Position numbers and translations under genes: made by a program | From: Arthrobotrys musiformis | Lineage: Eukaryota > Ascomycota > Orbiliomycetes > Orbiliales > Orbiliaceae | Assembly: GCA_036971715.1 (NCBI GenBank) | Contig: JAVHJL010000008.1 | Coordinates: 558,001-622,000 of the forward strand | Length of the DNA: 64,000 nt | Direction of reading: 5' to 3' | Shown here: positions 61,160 to 64,000 of the stretch, piece by piece | Layout of the letters: the number at the start of each line of letters is the position of its first letter | Position numbering within the stretch: position 1 is the stretch's first letter | The notes under the pieces: model-generated | Told to the model about the DNA's origin: nothing | The model's input: only the letters and a program-made list of their open reading frames with translations | Database searches by the model: none

Positions 61160-62719
61160 ATGGCTTCCTCTTCCTCGTCAAGTAATGGAGAGTCTAGCTC
61201 AAGCTCAAGTTCGGCTTCTGGTCCAGGCCGACGGCATCTTACCCCGAATAACAGATTCTCGACATGCTCTATCATTTCAGACTATGCATCATCACATATT
61301 CAACGACAGACACGACCTTTTATTACATACAAACTAAAAGAAAACTATCAACAGCCATGGCTAGCAGATCCGAGGGTAGGGTGTCCGATATCGATGAATG
61401 ACTCCAGGATTTTCTAACGGCATGTTACAGTTGAATTCCAAGAAGCGAACGAACAACTTGATTGTGTATACTCTATCATGCATTGGCCTGGCCGCTGCGG
61501 CTGTGTATTGCTGGACAGGAACACAAAAGTTTCCAAAGCGCGATGTAGGTCATCGATGCTTCGTATGCATCCGGTCAAATTGATTGCTAACGTATAATAA
61601 AGTACTGCCTTATTCTGAACGAAGACTTCAAAACGGGGATCGATCCTTCTGTATGGAGCTACGAAGTGCAACTTGATGGATATGGCAATGGCCATTTCGA
61701 CTGGACTACCTCTGACGCTACAAACGCCTATGCCGATAGCAATGGCCTCCACATAGTCCCGACATTGACCAACGAAACAACCACAATCACAAATGATCAG
61801 CTGCTCAATGGGTATACATTAAACCTAACGACAGCAGATACATGTACCTCTCGACAAATCTCTTCGTGTGGGATACGGTCTAACTCCACGACCGGGAAAA
61901 TGGTCAACCCAGTACGATCCGCCCGTTTAACAACAAAAGGGAAGAAAGGAATTACCTTTGGGAAGATGGAAGTTGTCGCAAAGCTACCGAAGGGAGACTG
62001 GCTCTGGCCAGCCATTTGGATGATGCCTACCCATTCAGTTTACGGAACATGGCCCGCGTCCGGAGAAATCGATATCGTTGAATCCCGTGGAAACGATTAC
62101 GATTACCCTCAAGGAGGAAGGGACTACTTCGGAAGCGCACTGCATTGGGGTCCCTATGCTGCCGTTAACGCGTATTGGAGAACCATGGGACAGACGACTC
62201 TCAAGCGCTCGGACTTTTCAAAAGAATTCTACACATTCGGCCTCGAGTGGACCGAAGACTACATTGTCACTTATGTGAATAGTAGAATCCACCAAGTCAT
62301 GTATATCCCATTTACAAAGGGAGGATTTTGGCAGCGCGGGGATTTCATCAAATACAATGCGACAGAGCAGAGCAACCCTTGGAGGTCGATAGATCAAGGT
62401 GGTATAACTACTCACCCTAAGGCCGCCCCATTTGACCAAGAATTCTATCTTCTACTAAACGTAGCTGTTGGCGGTACAAATGGTTATTTCAAGTAAGTTA
62501 CTAATTTTACAGCCCTTTTAACCGCTTAACACATAATTGAAGCTAATAAAATTTAAAAACTACAGAGATTCCCAACTCAAACCATGGGTGGATGGTAGCG
62601 GACGGGAAATGAGAGATTTCTGGAACGCAGTCAACCAATGGTACCCAACTTGGGGCCCAGGCGACGAGCGGGGTATGACAGTCAAGAGCGTCAAGATGTG
62701 GCAGGAAGGCAAATGCTAA
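61160..62719 (+). CDS. Membrane-anchored GH16 glycosidase (beta-1,3-glucanase/transglycosylase type)
   Basis: Four exons (61160-61375, 61431-61544, 61603-62492, 62566-62719) encode 457 residues. The N-terminus is cytosolic and Ser-rich (MASSSSSSNGESSSSSS), then a single membrane segment at about residues 82-99 (LIVYTLSCIGLAAAAVYC), making a type II membrane protein. The GH16 domain begins with YCLILNEDFKTGIDPSVW and has the catalytic signature GEIDIVES with both Glu (residues 265 and 270) and the bridging Asp. Downstream FYLLLNVAVGG and the last-exon WYPTW fit the fold. The family acts on beta-1,3 or beta-1,3/1,4 glucans, either cutting or remodelling them. The three introns are 55-73 bp. The start at 61160 is the only in-frame ATG near the Ser run. 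Likely location: plasma membrane facing the wall, or the secretory pathway. Confidence 0.88.
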
Positions 62720-64000
62720 AAGCAAGACCTTCTCGGATCCTAGACTTGATCTCCCAACAAACCTTTGACGAGATTTGTTTTGTTTCTATAGGTGGGTCTC
62801 GCCATAGCAAGGCGAGGCCCAGGTATATTGTTTTGAGACATCGAGAAGCCCGCGTAAATATCGCTAGGGTGTGGGTTATTTTATGGATTTGCACTTGCGG
62901 GAGTTTTAATCGAAGGGATGGCCTTCACTTATTTTATTTTTATTTTCCTCGCTACGAGTACAGGTTGGACACCATGTATACTAGAACCCTGAAATATTAA
63001 TTCCTCCAAAGTACTATTATCTCCGCCCAGAGATATCACAATACAGCTGAAGCTCACAGGCTACTTTTGCGCCGGATCATAAGCGCCGGGATGCCGTAAC
63101 ATGCCAATCAGCCTATATTACCTGCATTGCACTTCACTGAGAGTAAAAATATGTTTATAATGTTTGTCTCAGACGAAACACTGCAGAGAAGTATAATATA
63201 TGCATAGAACATGCGTGCCTATCAGATATTATACCATTGCTCCCATGACTGTTGCGTGGCTGAAATTTCCCTTGTTTCCCTCTTTTTTGATCCAAAATGC
63301 TCTAATTTCGGAGCTGAGATGTGATAACATATTTTTTTCAGAACAGCGCAGCAGGCCTCGGCCGGACAGTCCGAAATGTGTTTCGCACATCCACCATGCC
63401 AAAGATACCGTTATCTTGGATTCGAGGCTCCGGCTGCAGCTGGCTGCTGCAGTCCTGTCGAGTGTTTATCTCGCACGAGATTCGTGTGTTGGATATTGAT
63501 AAGGCTCCACGCCTTGCCGTACAGGGCTAGTGTCGAGGGCCGGGAAGGTACGCCACCAATTCGGCACACCAATGCGATGTGGACAGCTCCTCACCCGCCG
63601 AGTTCTTCACTTATCGCATGTAAATTTGGCAGCCTCTTGGTGGCCGAGAAGTGTGCCGAAAAGGAGGGTCTTTTGTTTGGGCGGTCCATGTTCCCGAGAG
63701 ATATCAATTGATATCAAACACCGTCCAAAAATACAATTTTTCTATGCTTTCTAGATTTCTATGGTGCGGGATGTTCCATAAGGTGTTCAACTTGTCTTGA
63801 ACCAGACACCACAAAGAGGTTCTCAGCGGCAGAAAAAAAGTGGGGCCACTAATCCTAAAGTGATAGCGCAGTAACGGCTGGTTCTTTCGGCTTCGAATCG
63901 AACGTGTTCGAGCTGCGCTCAACTACTGCGGAGTACAACCGCCTACACCAGGGTTGCACGCATGAGCTAGCTTTGGTGTTGACTGGCCTCATCACTGCCT
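62720..64000. other. 3' flank and gene-free end of window
   Basis: T-rich 3' flank of the GH16 gene followed by sequence with only short, unrecognisable reading frames. Any gene beginning near the edge cannot be seen. Confidence 0.5.

Noticed and set aside
1..64000. CRISPR arrays, transposon genes, rRNA or biosynthetic megasynthases
   Set aside because: No spaced identical repeats, transposase or reverse transcriptase motifs, rRNA sequence, or PKS/NRPS domains were found; the organism is a fungus, so CRISPR is not expected.

Overview
The window is 64 kb of nuclear DNA from a filamentous ascomycete (Pezizomycotina). Genes are spaced 0.5-2.5 kb apart and carry introns of about 50-110 bp with GT..AG ends and CTAAC/CTAAT-like branch sites. 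The protein families are fungal: Pff1-type vacuolar protease, ACS-type and Bsc6-type permeases, WSC and LysM wall proteins, a GH55 glucanase and a Mn-type lipoxygenase. The mix of WSC, LysM, GH55 and protease genes would fit a nematode-associated or soil fungus such as an Orbiliomycete. That placement is inference only. All gene models were spliced by hand, and each spliced reading frame closes without internal stops.

Layout, 1-28 kb. The 3' part of a Pff1-like vacuolar M28 protease (3-3104, +) is followed by an F-box-like gene (4291-5979, +). About 7 kb without a convincing gene follows; its last 2 kb looks like a long leader for a J-domain co-chaperone (13031-14877, +), which is followed by an in-frame open extension to 15414. 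Two MFS transporters lie on the minus strand (16587-18166 and 22062-23687). Two further F-box-like genes are at 20144-21300 (-) and 25708-27834 (+).

Layout, 28-63 kb. This half is rich in secreted or wall-facing proteins: a LysM protein (28186-29762, -); a 144-aa secreted protein that is a paralogue of the LysM protein's C-terminal domain (31248-31820, -); a 13-exon GH55-type beta-1,3-glucanase with an unusual Cys/Gly/Thr-rich tail (32753-37696, -); a secreted HEIIH metalloprotease of M35-like type (39288-40563, +); a manganese-type lipoxygenase (44231-46145, -); a 2,179-aa secreted protein with a propeller-like domain, Ig-like domains and eight WSC domains (52559-59337, -); and a membrane-anchored GH16 enzyme (61160-62719, +). 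Intracellular genes interspersed here are a Nudix hydrolase (41088-42027, -), a divergent protein kinase (48659-50579, -) and a coiled-coil protein (51061-51791, -).

Working together: the enzymes and binding modules in the second half target chitin (LysM), beta-1,3-glucan (GH55, GH16, WSC), protein (M35-like) and fatty acids (lipoxygenase). This suggests roles in wall remodelling or interaction with another organism. Co-regulation is not shown by the sequence. The most novel item is the six-cysteine domain shared by the LysM protein and the adjacent stand-alone secreted protein.
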